Of a stretch of 64,000 bases of DNA, positions 1 through 7,504 are shown piece by piece. Made by a program: the position numbers and the translations under genes. The notes below the pieces were generated by a model. The model was not told where the DNA came from and searched no databases. It saw only the letters and a list, made by a program, of their open reading frames with translations. The stretch covers positions 1 through 64,000 of the forward strand of contig CANRLF010000005.1 of the NCBI GenBank assembly GCA_947631395.1, given 5' to 3'. This DNA comes from an uncultured Oscillospiraceae bacterium. GTDB taxonomy: Bacteria > Bacillota > Clostridia > Oscillospirales > Oscillospiraceae. Every line of letters starts with the position of its first letter. Within the stretch, counting starts at the first letter, position 1.

Positions 1-20
1 GCCATAATTATCTCCTCAAC

Positions 21-1835
21 TTATTCTTTGGAATCCTTCTGCTTGATCGTTAATTTTCCGAAATAGCAAATGGGATATGTCAAAAATTCTTCCTGGTCTT
101 GTGGTCCTAATTTGTCAAAGTATTCTTGAGCGGTATGAATTTCTCCCAATAATAGATACGCGCCGCAAAGAAGTTCGGGAGATTGTGTTGAATCAATTAT
201 TCTGCCCAACTCTATAATTTCCATTGCAGTCAAATCACGTTGACGCTTAATAATTTGTAGTTTGTTTAGCGTAGTAATTTGCGTATTATACTCAGCGCCT
301 GAATCTCTAATCCATGCGCAGGTTTTTTCTGCCAGAGCTAATAACTCCGGCTTTTTCTTTTTTTGCTCATCATAAGCCTTTAACATTTCGAGCAATAGAA
401 GGGTTGCCTTGTCCATCATCCAAGGGGTTAACGTAGTAGATAAAAGGTCGTCTTCAATATATTGATAATTTATATTTGACGCACGTAGGAATGCAGTTTT
501 ATCCAACAGCATAAAATGCGACACTTTGAAAGGGTGCTCTCTATTGTAGTCATCCCATTTAAATGCGGCAATCGAATGAGGGGAAAAGAAGTTCTCTATT
601 TTATACTCCCCATTTTCTTGCCTAATGCCCCAAACCCAAATTGAAAGATTTGCAAAACTAATGGGACCGTAAAAAATGGCGTTTTCTTCATTTGAAAAGC
701 TTAACTTTTTGTTATAAAGAATAGCTAATACAAGGTTCTTTAGCTTAAGCTCATCTTGCTCTGTAAAACCATCGCATTTTAATTCTTCGGAGGTGCCAAG
801 GATGTCAAGCATTTTTTGAACATCCTTGTAATAAGAAAGGCTTCTCTTGTATTTTTCAACATCGACATCCGTCAAATCAAGGAGCGGCATTTCTATATCG
901 CCAAGGTAAAACTTTTTTTGCGATATAAGTCCTACCATAAAAGACGCATCCCTAATCAAATCAGATAACTTACCCTTTGGAGTAAAATGTATTGACGACT
1001 TTTTTCCCTGTGTGGCTAAATTGATGCGGACCCCTTTTCCAAGCTGAATTGAAGGGATACCGTTTTCGTGAACCACCAAATACTTCTCATAATGTACGAT
1101 CCCGTCAATCGAAACGGGTTTTGATATTGGCATTGAAATAATTGCATTATGTACTTTGTCAACAGGTATCTCAATATCCACGCCTTGAGGCTTAGCGTAT
1201 AAATAAAAGTCGTGAGTAGAAAAGAACTTTCCGATGTTGAAAGGATCTGCTTTTAGACTCGTCGCTTGAAAAGAGAGAGAGTCGATAGTCATTCCGGCAG
1301 ACTTTAGTTCTTCAATAGATGAAATTGATTTGCCGACAAACCCTCTTTGTTTAGAATAATCTTGGATAAATGATAAAAAGATAATACCCATCTCATCCGA
1401 ATCGTGTTCCGGAAAGGGTCGTAGCTTAATTGTAGTACTCTTTTGCGTTCCAGCTTTATCAATAATTTTTTTGAGATCATATACCAAAAGGCTTGCGTAA
1501 AAGATGCGATGTTCTCCTGTTTTGACGTTTAAACTTACCAGGAAGAAAATGCATCCACCGTCTTGATAATAGTTTCTCAAGTCAATAAGGCTACAAGAAA
1601 ATGTCGCATAGTCAGATGTAAATTCTTTCTCGGTTCCCTTAACTTGAACTGGTACTCTCCCAAGCCAATCACGCTTTCTTTGGTGACCATTCTTATACGC
1701 AAAAACCGTTCCGTCCCAAGATGGCGTCTTATCATTTTCACTAATATAAGCATCCAAAATTGGGCATCGCAAGAGGGCGGCTTTTACCGCAATGACCGCA
1801 CTTTCTTCTATTCGTTTATTGTTTGCGGTTGCCAT
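21..1835 (-). CDS. DUF4365 domain protein
   Basis: A 604-residue cytosolic protein. The first ~170 residues look like the DUF4365 domain (start MATANNKRIEESAVIAVKAA, then a WLGRVPVQVKGT segment), a fold related to restriction-endonuclease-like nucleases and often found in mobile or defence-linked genes. The rest, with no membrane segments, matches nothing I recognise. The ATG is preceded by GAGGG at a good distance. Base composition is clearly more AT-rich than the core genes to the right, and no housekeeping gene adjoins it, which fits accessory DNA. The V-x-V-K-G-T motif could be the Q/VxK part of a PD-(D/E)xK site, but I cannot confirm the catalytic acids. A nuclease or defence role is inference only. 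Confidence 0.7.
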   Translation of the reverse strand: MATANNKRIEESAVIAVKAALLRCPILDAYISENDKTPSWDGTVFAYKNGHQRKRDWLGRVPVQVKGTEKEFTSDYATFSCSLIDLRNYYQDGGCIFFLVSLNVKTGEHRIFYASLLVYDLKKIIDKAGTQKSTTIKLRPFPEHDSDEMGIIFLSFIQDYSKQRGFVGKSISSIEELKSAGMTIDSLSFQATSLKADPFNIGKFFSTHDFYLYAKPQGVDIEIPVDKVHNAIISMPISKPVSIDGIVHYEKYLVVHENGIPSIQLGKGVRINLATQGKKSSIHFTPKGKLSDLIRDASFMVGLISQKKFYLGDIEMPLLDLTDVDVEKYKRSLSYYKDVQKMLDILGTSEELKCDGFTEQDELKLKNLVLAILYNKKLSFSNEENAIFYGPISFANLSIWVWGIRQENGEYKIENFFSPHSIAAFKWDDYNREHPFKVSHFMLLDKTAFLRASNINYQYIEDDLLSTTLTPWMMDKATLLLLEMLKAYDEQKKKKPELLALAEKTCAWIRDSGAEYNTQITTLNKLQIIKRQRDLTAMEIIELGRIIDSTQSPELLCGAYLLLGEIHTAQEYFDKLGPQDQEEFLTYPICYFGKLTIKQKDSKE

Positions 1836-1942
1836 TTCTTATCCCTCGTTGAAAACGTAATAACATTGTGTATATTATAACTGAAAAAATACCGAAAAGC
1901 AAGAATATTACAACCCATCTCAACTTTCCGGCATAACTGTTC

Positions 1943-2272
1943 TTAACATGTGTAAGTATCATTGGCATTTGCGCGTGGTGACCGCCAAAAATTTACCTTG
2001 TTATTATCTATCCTCATTATTTCCGCCATCAACCTCACCCCCAAGCTGAATGCTTCTCGAAAACGTCTTTCACCCATGGAGCTTGCCACGCTGAGGCAGT
2101 CATCCTTGATTGCATCGAGAATTGCTCTATCCTGCTCGTCGAGAGATGCCTGTAGTTTTTCCTCGTTTTCATGTATCCGCTTTAAAATCTCCTTTTCCTC
2201 CGGCGTGGGCCTGCCCATTTGCTCGACCGGGCAGATGTTGCCGTAATAAAGCTCGTTAATAAGATTGTCCAT
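1943..2272 (-). CDS. DUF6809 family small protein
   Basis: A 109-residue soluble protein starting MDNLINELYYGNICPVEQ, the characteristic opening of the DUF6809 family seen mostly on conjugative elements and phage-like islands of Clostridia. It is largely helical and charged (PTPEEKEILKRIHENEEKL). Function is unknown. The frame stays open 23 codons upstream, but the internal ATG has a clean AGAAGGGAT ribosome site and matches the family start, so I use it. A GAAC-N4-GTTC palindrome lies about 50 bases upstream, hinting at SOS-type control. The divergent partner on the other side is an orphan gene. Confidence 0.75.
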   Translation of the reverse strand: MDNLINELYYGNICPVEQMGRPTPEEKEILKRIHENEEKLQASLDEQDRAILDAIKDDCLSVASSMGERRFREAFSLGVRLMAEIMRIDNNKVNFWRSPRANANDTYTC

Positions 2273-2323
2273 CTTTATCCCTTCTTGGCAACACACAATA
2301 CCGCAGAAGGGGCGAAAAGGCGA

Positions 2324-2335
2324 GAACAATTGTTC
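2324..2335. promoter_or_regulatory. Candidate LexA/DinR (SOS) box
   Basis: A perfect 12-base palindrome, GAACAATTGTTC, with the GAAC-N4-GTTC core of Firmicute SOS boxes. It sits between the divergent DUF6809 gene and an orphan gene. One palindrome of this length can occur by chance, so this is a candidate only. Confidence 0.4.
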
Positions 2336-2454
2336 CGGCAAAAGGGAGAAAACGTCTTGACTTCACCGCCCGGCAAGGTAACATGGGATTACTCACCGAA
2401 ACGCTCTTTTAGATAAGGCCAGGTAAATTTTGCCGGACATTGTGCGGAGGGAAT

Positions 2455-2808
2455 ATGGAGCAGAGGAATAATAATGATACGCTTAAAACAGCGTGTGATA
2501 TTGCGGATATGAGAAAAACCGCGGAAAGGATCAATGGGATTCTCTCTGCGGAGATTTTTGATATGCAGTCAGCCAGAGATGTGATTTGTGAAGTCAATTT
2601 AAAGCACCCAGAGAATGTTTGCTTATACAACTTGATTTCATTTGGCTCCACGCCGAGTCAACCGCGTAGCAGTGGGGTCAGTATTGACAGCGCATCCGCA
2701 AGCAACCTGAAGCAGGACTTGATATGGAAACGGTTTTACCTTTTTGCCAAAGCCGCCGGAAAAGGTGTTGATGCAATCGAAAAGGAGTGGCGAGAGAGAC
2801 AAGGCTGA
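2455..2808 (+). CDS. Hypothetical protein in accessory island
   Basis: A 117-residue soluble protein that I do not recognise. It is rich in charged helices (TACDIADMRKTAERINGIL, then KRFYLFAKAAGKGVDAIEKE) with no signal peptide or membrane segment. GGAGGG lies just four bases before the ATG. An in-frame TTG five codons earlier is possible but worse placed. Composition is like the neighbouring accessory genes. It is divergent from the DUF6809 gene and lies 140 bases before a tRNA 3' fragment, so it is probably cargo at the end of an integrated element. The reading frame is supported by its ribosome site and length only. Confidence 0.5.
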   Translation: MEQRNNNDTLKTACDIADMRKTAERINGILSAEIFDMQSARDVICEVNLKHPENVCLYNLISFGSTPSQPRSSGVSIDSASASNLKQDLIWKRFYLFAKAAGKGVDAIEKEWRERQG

Positions 2809-2949
2809 ATACGCCAGACCACATTTCCGACCATAACCTCTTTCGGAGTACGCGGAAACAGTGGAGAAAAGATTGCCAGAGAGTAATCGGATTGTAGCGG
2901 AAATGGCTAAAAAGTGCTGTTTCGCAAGCAAAAAATGATTATTTGCGTC

Positions 2950-2991
2950 TTTGTAATCAGCAGGTCGAGGGTTCGAATCCGTCCATTTTGG
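2950..2991 (+). other. 3' fragment of a tRNA (anticodon loop to acceptor), probable att site
   Basis: The stretch begins at a TTTGTAA anticodon loop (anticodon TGT, Thr-like), continues through the 3' anticodon strand, a variable loop and a T-arm (GAGGG-TTCGAAT-CCGTC, one mismatch), and ends with a 7-base acceptor strand plus discriminator. There is no D-arm or 5' acceptor strand upstream, so it is not a whole tRNA. Fragments cut at the anticodon loop are typical of tyrosine-recombinase integration. Because the 3' side faces right, the chromosome should lie to the right and the element to the left. Confidence 0.65.
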
Positions 2992-3023
2992 GCGGCTTTT
3001 TGTTGGTGGAGATGGATTGGATC

Positions 3024-3052
3024 GGAAGAGGAACCCTGACGGTTCCTCTTCC
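3024..3052. repeat. Perfect 12-bp inverted repeat
   Basis: GGAAGAGGAACC and GGTTCCTCTTCC flank a 5-base CTGAC loop. There is no T-run on either side, so it is not a classical terminator. It lies 33 bases beyond the tRNA fragment and may be the old processing or termination hairpin of that tRNA transcript. Confidence 0.6.
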
Positions 3053-3140
3053 CAACTCTTCCCTCTGATAGCTTTCGGTCTGTCCCTGACCCCACTTCTG
3101 ACCCCAACGGGATTTCGGAGCGGAAAGGACGGGATAGCAT

Positions 3141-3177
3141 AAGGCCGTGGGGGTTAGTGTTCCGCGGCCTTTTTATT
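3141..3177 (+). terminator. Intrinsic terminator
   Basis: A 10-bp stem (AAGGCCGTGG with CCGCGGCCTT, one G-T pair) and an 11-base loop are followed by TTTTATT on the plus strand. No plus-strand gene ends here now, so it may have served the tRNA whose 3' end is preserved nearby, or a lost gene. Confidence 0.6.
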
Positions 3178-3479
3178 ATGGCTGCGAAAATTTCACTCAC
3201 ATGTTATCGCCGATCAGCCTGGCCAGGATAGTATTTTTTCCAACCACATCAAATTAAGTTTTGGGACATAGTATCACCTGTCCATGGCAAAGTGTTAAAA
3301 ACAATGAAATATTTCATCCTGACAGAGAGGTGCTTGTTTTTTTAAAATCAGAATTAGAATATATTAAGATCACGCTAACCGAGTAACCGTACAGAGAATA
3401 ATTACAGTTCACCTAAAACAAATTCGGATATTCTGTTGACTTATAACCCACGGATTGCAACACGCTCTTTGTTGAAAGC

Positions 3480-4586
3480 TTATGAGAACCACCAGCCGAA
3501 AAGCGGCGAGAGCGGTATCATAAAAACCGAAAAGATCATGGACGAGACGGAGATAAGCGTGGCCCGCTGGGCAGACGGGAATCGGTCATTCAGTTTCTTG
3601 TCGCTGACCAGCTGGAGGCTGTCGTCCAGAAGTCCCGAAAGCAGGCCGGAAACCATCAGCACCGGCAGAAACGTCCCACGCGCCGCCAAGGCGCAGAGAA
3701 GAACGCCAGCTCCGGTGACGGCCACCGCCTTCGGATAGGACAGACGGTCCAGCCTACCCGTCAGCAGTCCCGCCAAACCGCCGCCCAAACCCAGCGCAAA
3801 CAGCGCCGGACCCAGCAACGCGGGAACCGTCACCGCCGCCTCCACATTCTCTTGCAGGTAAAACCCCGTCAGTGTCGCACCTGCCCCCACCAGTGCGTTG
3901 AACACCATGATCCGGACGGCCACGCCGTCCGATTTGAGGAGTGTCCAGGCGCCCTTGACTGTCTCAGACAGGGCTGCTGGTAGCGTCCGCAGAGTGATTT
4001 TGGAGGCGTCCCGCTCCGGTTCAGCTATGGTCAACGCGGCCACTAAACCTATGAGGGTTATACCCGTGTCCAACAGGTACGCCCACCGCCAACCCAAGAG
4101 CACCATAGCTCCCGCCAGCAGCATAGCTCCGCCTCCGCTGAAGCGGTATACCCCGTTTTGCAGGGAGGAGAATTTCAGATAGTCCGTCTCGTGTCCCGTC
4201 TGTAGCATGGACTCGTAGGTAATGGCCTCCAGTGTACCGGACTCCAGATTGTACCCAAGGGCAGAAACAGCCAGAGATAGACATACCCCGACCATACCTT
4301 TGGAGGCCACCATCAGCAGGGTGGAGAGCACAAACATCACATGGCTGGCCGTCAGTGTCCGCTTCCGCCCAAGTACGTCCGCCAGAAGCCCCGAAGGCAA
4401 TTCACAGCACAGACTCACGGCGTGGAACACCGCTTCAGCCAAGCCAATCTCCACCAGTGAGAACCCCCGCAGAGCCAACAGCAGTACCCACACGCTTCCC
4501 GCCGGGCGGAAGCCTACCGACCATTCCAGGACCAGAAGGAGCGGTTTTTGCCTGGAAAGAGAGAATTGTTTATTATTTTTGGGCAT
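3480..4586 (-). CDS. MFS efflux transporter
   Basis: A 368-residue major facilitator protein with about 12 hydrophobic segments. The ELPSGLLADVLGRKRTL stretch between helices 2 and 3 is the MFS loop motif (GxLaDrxGRkr). It probably exports a drug-like or toxic compound using the proton gradient; the substrate cannot be read from sequence. Start is placed at MPKNNKQFSLS, after AAAGGATGG; an upstream in-frame ATG would add 18 atypical residues. It has its own strong promoter and a 28-codon leader peptide with a hairpin in the 5' leader, an arrangement known for inducible antibiotic resistance genes. It stands alone between a terminator and the island boundary, so recent acquisition is plausible. 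Confidence 0.85.
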   Translation of the reverse strand: MPKNNKQFSLSRQKPLLLVLEWSVGFRPAGSVWVLLLALRGFSLVEIGLAEAVFHAVSLCCELPSGLLADVLGRKRTLTASHVMFVLSTLLMVASKGMVGVCLSLAVSALGYNLESGTLEAITYESMLQTGHETDYLKFSSLQNGVYRFSGGGAMLLAGAMVLLGWRWAYLLDTGITLIGLVAALTIAEPERDASKITLRTLPAALSETVKGAWTLLKSDGVAVRIMVFNALVGAGATLTGFYLQENVEAAVTVPALLGPALFALGLGGGLAGLLTGRLDRLSYPKAVAVTGAGVLLCALAARGTFLPVLMVSGLLSGLLDDSLQLVSDKKLNDRFPSAQRATLISVSSMIFSVFMIPLSPLFGWWFS

Positions 4587-4656
4587 AAAAATTGCGCCAT
4601 CCTTTCTTTTCGTCAGTAAAAAAAGGATCGGCGCGACCATTTACCGTGACCCGTAG

Positions 4657-4743
4657 TCACCTGAAAAAGGGCGCACTGATCCCATGGATGGCCATATCAT
4701 AGCCGTTAAAATGCAGACTCAAGCCGTTTTGCATCCACCGCAT
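4657..4743 (-). CDS. Leader peptide of the MFS gene
   Basis: A 28-codon frame encoding a peptide that starts MRWMQNGLSLHFNG and ends SAPFFR. It has an excellent AGGAGGG ribosome site eight bases before its ATG and lies between a consensus-like promoter and the MFS gene. Its stop codon falls in a GTGAC-TACGG-GTCAC dyad about 70 bases ahead of the transporter start. Translation of such peptides can control the downstream gene by ribosome stalling, as for erm and cat leaders. That role is inferred from position; I do not recognise the peptide. Confidence 0.6.
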   Translation of the reverse strand: MRWMQNGLSLHFNGYDMAIHGISAPFFR

Positions 4744-4774
4744 CGCTGTGCCCTCCTATCAATAAGATGAGAAA

Positions 4775-4803
4775 ACTGTAACATGATGTGGGTGAAATGT
4801 CAA
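4775..4803 (-). promoter_or_regulatory. Sigma-A promoter of leader-MFS transcript
   Basis: TTGACA, 17 bases, TACAGT on the minus strand. Transcription would begin about 25 bases before the leader peptide start. Confidence 0.75.
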
Positions 4804-4890
4804 GAGGATTGTTTTCCAGGCTCAAAGACTGCAAAATTTAACTTATCTGAGCATCTTTCGCTCAATTTACCGTCTCAACCCCCAAAAAAT

Positions 4891-4918
4891 AACCGGGACC
4901 GCTTCCGCGGTCCCGGTT
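4891..4918. terminator. Intrinsic terminator after phosphoglucomutase
   Basis: A 12-bp perfect stem (AACCGGGACCGC with GCGGTCCCGGTT) and TTCC/GGAA loop. On the minus strand it is followed by ATTTTTTGGG, ending the pgcA transcript and insulating the MFS unit; on the plus strand T-runs also follow. Confidence 0.9.
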
Positions 4919-4933
4919 TTTGATGGTTTTTGA

Positions 4934-6991
4934 TTATTTTCCAAGTCCCTGTGCCCAGTCGGAGTAGAGGGCGGTCTTTTCGCGGGCTTCGGGCATGTTA
5001 TCGCCGCGGCAGAGGACGTAGACCTTGACCTTGGGCTCCGTGCCGGAGGGACGGACGATGATCACCGTGCCGTCGACGAGGACGAAGGACAGGACGTTGG
5101 AGCCGGAGAGCTCCATCTTCTCCACCTTGCCGGTGGCGGCGTCGCGCTCCGAGCCGTCGGAGTAGTCCCGGTAGAGCTTCACTTTCTGGCCGGCGATCTC
5201 CGCGGGGGGAGTGGAGCGTAGGCCGTCCATAAGGGCCTTCATCTTTCGCTGGCCGTCAAGGCCGGGCATAACAAGGTTGAGGGTCTTTTCAAGATACGCG
5301 CCGTATTTCTCATAGAGGGCGTCCAGGGCGTCCACCATGGATATACCCTGGGAGGCGTACCACGCGGCCATCTCGCAGATCATAAGGGAGGCGGTGACGG
5401 CGTCCTTGTCCCGGACGTAGTCGCCGAACATGTAGCCATATGACTCCTCGAAGGAGAAGATGACCTTCCCCTGGCCGGACTCCTCAAGGGCGTTCTTCTT
5501 CTCGGCCAGGAACTTAAAGCCGGTGAAGGTGTCATAGAACTGAAGGCCGTTCTTCTCCGCCACGGCGCGGGCCATCTCGGAGGAGACGATGGACTTCAGA
5601 GCCACGGGATTTTCCGGCATGGTGCCGGCGCGGCGCTTGGCGCCGATTATGTAGTCAAGGAGCAGTACGCCGGTCTGGTTGCCGGTGAAGGGGATGAACT
5701 TACCGTCGCGGTCCCGGACCATTATGCCCACACGGTCGGCGTCGGGGTCGGAGCCTAAGATGAAGTCCGCGCCCACCTTGTCGGCAAGCTCGACGCACAG
5801 ATAGAAGCCCTCGGGATTTTCGGGGTTGGGGGACTTGACGGTGGGGAAATCTCCGTCCTTTATCATCTGCTGGGGCTCGCAGTAGACCTTCTTCAGGCCC
5901 ATCCGGTGAAGCGCCTCGGGGATGAGCTTCATGCCGGTGCCGTGGAAGGGGGTGTAGACTACCTTGAAGCTGTCGGCCACGCGGGCGATGAGCTCGGGGT
6001 CGTTCTGCTGGGCCATAACGTTCGCGAGGAACTTCTCGTCCGTCTCGTGGCCCATGATGACTATCTTGCCCTCCTTGACGGCGGTGTCGAAGTCCATGGT
6101 CTTGACGCAGTCGAACACGTCAAGCTTTGCCATTTTGGCGGCCACCTCGTCGGCGTGCTTGGGGGGCAGCTGGGCGCCGTCCTCCCAATATACCTTGTAG
6201 CCGTTATATTCCTTGGGGTTGTGGGAGGCGGTGATGTTGATTCCCGCGATGCACTTATACTCCCGGATGGCGAAGCTCAGCTCCGGGGTGGGGCGCATGT
6301 CGTCAAAGAGCCTGACGAAGATGCCGTTGGCGGCGCAGACCTTCGCGGCCTCCCGGGCAAATGTCTCGGAGTTGTTGCGGCAGTCATAGCACACGGCCAC
6401 GCCGCGCTTCACGGCCTCGGGGCCCTCGGCCAATATCACCTCGGCGAAGGCCTGGGTGGTGTGGCGGATGACGTGGACGTTCATGCGGTTGAGGCCCACG
6501 GCCATAGTGCCGCGGAGGCCGGCGGTGCCGAACTCAAGCTGGGAGATAAAGCGGGACTCGATCTCGCCCTCATTGTCGGCGATGGACCTGAGCTCCTCAC
6601 GCTCCTCGCTGGAGAGGGCGGGCGAATTGAGCCATTTTTCATACGCTTCACGGTAACTCATTTTTAATTCCTCCTCATTATTATTTGTTGTTTCGCCGCT
6701 GGGGTCATAGCTTATAATATTTTTCGCGTCCTCAAGCATACTCTCGGGGACGAAAATATCCATACCCGTGCCGGACATGCCCAGTACCACCTTGCCGAGA
6801 GCCCCGTCCAGGGGGTAGCGGGCCACGGTGGGCAATCCGAAGGACAGGAGCATGTTCCGCTCCAGCATGAGCTCCGGCTCGGAGCCGAAGATATGCTCCA
6901 AAAAGGCGGGCTTTTCCGGCTCGCCAAAGCCGTTCACGGGCCACTGGCCCACGATGCCGGACTCAAAATTGAAGCTCCACCGGTCGCTCAT
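4934..6991 (-). CDS. pgcA: Phosphoglucomutase/phosphomannomutase with N-terminal DUF2007-like domain
   Basis: A 685-residue frame. Residues 1-92 resemble DUF2007 (GLPTVARYPLDGALGKVVLG, DIFVPESMLEDAK); residues 111-685 are a full alpha-D-phosphohexomutase that interconverts glucose-1-P and glucose-6-P for cell-wall and glycan precursors. Visible motifs are the phosphoserine loop TASHNP (Ser256), metal loop DPDADR, sugar loop FSFEESYGYM and phosphate site RPSGTEPK, the PgcA/PGM2 pattern. A strong GAGGAGGAA site precedes Met111 (base 6661), which is where relatives normally start, so a 575-residue enzyme may be made separately. The long start overlaps rlmH by ATGA, so coupling is likely. Whether the product is one fused protein or two is the open question. 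Confidence 0.9.
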   Translation of the reverse strand: MSDRWSFNFESGIVGQWPVNGFGEPEKPAFLEHIFGSEPELMLERNMLLSFGLPTVARYPLDGALGKVVLGMSGTGMDIFVPESMLEDAKNIISYDPSGETTNNNEEELKMSYREAYEKWLNSPALSSEEREELRSIADNEGEIESRFISQLEFGTAGLRGTMAVGLNRMNVHVIRHTTQAFAEVILAEGPEAVKRGVAVCYDCRNNSETFAREAAKVCAANGIFVRLFDDMRPTPELSFAIREYKCIAGINITASHNPKEYNGYKVYWEDGAQLPPKHADEVAAKMAKLDVFDCVKTMDFDTAVKEGKIVIMGHETDEKFLANVMAQQNDPELIARVADSFKVVYTPFHGTGMKLIPEALHRMGLKKVYCEPQQMIKDGDFPTVKSPNPENPEGFYLCVELADKVGADFILGSDPDADRVGIMVRDRDGKFIPFTGNQTGVLLLDYIIGAKRRAGTMPENPVALKSIVSSEMARAVAEKNGLQFYDTFTGFKFLAEKKNALEESGQGKVIFSFEESYGYMFGDYVRDKDAVTASLMICEMAAWYASQGISMVDALDALYEKYGAYLEKTLNLVMPGLDGQRKMKALMDGLRSTPPAEIAGQKVKLYRDYSDGSERDAATGKVEKMELSGSNVLSFVLVDGTVIIVRPSGTEPKVKVYVLCRGDNMPEAREKTALYSDWAQGLGK
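6668..6676 (-). promoter_or_regulatory. Internal Shine-Dalgarno for stand-alone phosphoglucomutase
   Basis: GAGGAGGAA six bases before ATG at 6661, inside the codons for a Glu-Glu-Glu-Leu linker. It is as strong as any ribosome site nearby and points to internal initiation at the normal family start. Confidence 0.7.
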
Positions 6992-7467
6992 TTGTGGTAT
7001 CTCCCTCCGTTAAGAATGGAAAAGGCCCTGTAAAGTTGCTCTAGCACCATGACCCGTGCCAGGTGGTGGGGGAAGGTCATGGGCGACATGGAAAGCCGCA
7101 GCCTCGCCATGGACTTCACACTGTCCGAAAGGCCGTCCGAGCCGCCGATGATGAAGCAAAGCTTCTGAAAGGAGCCCGTCAGCTCCCCGATGGCCCCGGC
7201 AAGCTCGGGACTTGACATTTCCCGGCCCTCCACGCACAGGGCTATCACCGCCGCGCCCTTGGGCACGGTCCTTTTTATGGCCTCGGCCTCCCTTAAAAGA
7301 GCCGCGTCCGTCTGCGCCTGGGACGGGCTGTCGCCCCGGCGCTCCTCGGCTATCTCCGTGACCGTCAGCCTGCAGTAGGCCCCCAGGCGCTTTATGTACT
7401 CGTCACAGGCGTCCTTATAGAATTTTTCCTTCAGCCTGCCAACGCAGACAAGAGTGACGTCGATCAT
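6988..7467 (-). CDS. rlmH: 23S rRNA (pseudouridine1915-N3)-methyltransferase RlmH
   Basis: A 159-residue SPOUT methyltransferase that methylates pseudouridine 1915 in helix 69 of 23S rRNA using SAM. The start MIDVTLVCVGRLKEKFYKDA, the knot segment FIIGGSDGLSDSV and the C-terminus LYRAFSILNGGRYHK are textbook RlmH, and the length equals the usual 159. An ATG seven codons upstream (7488) has a G-rich site but lies inside a hairpin; I prefer the family start. It follows murA by 37 bases and overlaps the DUF2007-PGM frame by ATGA, so the three genes are probably one transcript. Confidence 0.95.
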   Translation of the reverse strand: MIDVTLVCVGRLKEKFYKDACDEYIKRLGAYCRLTVTEIAEERRGDSPSQAQTDAALLREAEAIKRTVPKGAAVIALCVEGREMSSPELAGAIGELTGSFQKLCFIIGGSDGLSDSVKSMARLRLSMSPMTFPHHLARVMVLEQLYRAFSILNGGRYHK

Positions 7468-7480
7468 TTTTATAAAGTCA

Positions 7481-7500
7481 GGGGGCATGGTATGCCCCCC
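7481..7500. repeat. GC hairpin between murA and rlmH
   Basis: GGGGGCAT and ATGCCCCC around GGT/ACC, an 8-bp stem with no T-run. It covers the alternative upstream start of rlmH and could tune its translation or mark mRNA processing. That role is inference. Confidence 0.5.
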
Positions 7501-7504
7501 ACAG

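Larger units (their letters stand above)
2809..3479. other. Gene-free stretch at island boundary
   Basis: About 670 bases with no credible gene. It holds the tRNA 3' fragment, a perfect 12-bp inverted repeat, one intrinsic-terminator-like hairpin and a short CTGACCCCA motif present twice (around 3089-3112). The remainder (3180-3479) is AT-rich and shows nothing I can name. Confidence 0.6.

Noticed and set aside
3089-3112. Two CTGACCCCA copies as a trace of an integrase gene end
   Set aside because: Too little sequence to support a gene remnant.
2907-3200. Minus-strand open frame with the peptide GRIRTLDLLITK
   Set aside because: It is the reverse reading of the tRNA fragment, a familiar artefact, and has no ribosome site.
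5906-6667. Plus-strand 253-codon frame
   Set aside because: It is antisense to phosphoglucomutase, GC-driven, with a low-complexity Val/Gly/His composition and no relatives I recognise.
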